Of a stretch of 5,583 nucleotides of DNA, positions 5,469-5,583 are shown one piece after another. The translations under genes and the position numbers were made by a program. The stretch is from an uncultured Oscillospiraceae bacterium (lineage in GTDB: Bacteria > Bacillota > Clostridia > Oscillospirales > Oscillospiraceae): contig CAJOCV010000118.1 in assembly GCA_905233785.1 (NCBI GenBank), positions 1,300 to 6,882 on the forward strand. The letters are read 5' to 3'. The notes beneath the pieces are model-generated. The model did no database searches. It saw only the letters and a program-made list of their open reading frames with translations, and had not been told where the DNA came from. The stretch's first letter is position 1; each line of letters begins with the position of its first letter.

Positions 5469-5583
5469 CTTTTTTCTGAAAAGCCGTAACGATTCCGTCT
5501 TGCGTGGCTTTGGGGGAGCTCATACTAAGTCTCAATAGAACGGTTTGAAATCTTCCGGCCAGATTTGCGCCATACTGCGTTGC
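5469..5583. other. Intergenic end of window, no gene seen
   Basis: I find no start codon with a ribosome site, no tRNA-like fold and no strong hairpin here. Stop codons interrupt both strands and the open frames crossing it are short. CATACT occurs twice (5521-5526 and 5571-5576), which is not informative alone. It may be the 3' flank of a gene beyond the window, or a dispersed repeat. Confidence 0.4.

Overview
The window looks like a GC-rich Clostridia chromosome, probably a gut Oscillospirales-type organism. I infer this from GC-rich codon choice with strong AGGAG-type ribosome sites, AT-rich sigma-A-like promoters, and proteins that resemble Firmicutes uxuA, FCD-regulator and DUF4982-type GH2 families. 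No taxonomic marker gene is present, so the placement is tentative. Sugar-acid and glycoside catabolism dominate.

Layout: (1) 1-1347, plus strand: the 3' part of a family 2 glycoside hydrolase that starts before the window. (2) 1348-1462: a convergent intergenic region with a strong hairpin that terminates the minus-strand gene. (3) 1463-1726, minus: an 87-residue stand-alone ATP-cone protein with its own extended -10 promoter. (4) 1817-3349, minus: a mannitol-dehydrogenase-superfamily oxidoreductase, best called fructuronate reductase (uxuB). (5) 3377-3489: a 113-bp symmetric repeat element in the uxuA-uxuB gap. (6) 3478-4560, minus: mannonate dehydratase (uxuA). (7) 4561-4725: the uxuA promoter, a terminator palindrome and a heptad repeat array. 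(8) 4726-5409, minus: a GntR/FCD regulator with a near-consensus promoter and an overlapping perfect dyad operator. (9) 5469-5583: no gene seen.

Working together: the order regulator, uxuA, uxuB on one strand is a hexuronate module. UxuB interconverts fructuronate and mannonate, and UxuA dehydrates mannonate to 2-keto-3-deoxygluconate (KDG). The upstream isomerase (uxaC) and the downstream KDG kinase and aldolase are not in the window. The FCD regulator probably senses a sugar acid and represses its own promoter, and perhaps uxuA. The convergent GH2 enzyme could release sugars for the cell, but it lacks the usual glucuronidase signature, so a link to uronate release is unproven.

The most unusual signal is a family of 7-bp repeats (AGTGAAN/AGTGRCC type). 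They start exactly at, or inside, the stop codons of three of the four minus-strand genes and are followed by a hairpin. A fourth array, in the opposite orientation, completes a two-armed element between uxuA and uxuB.
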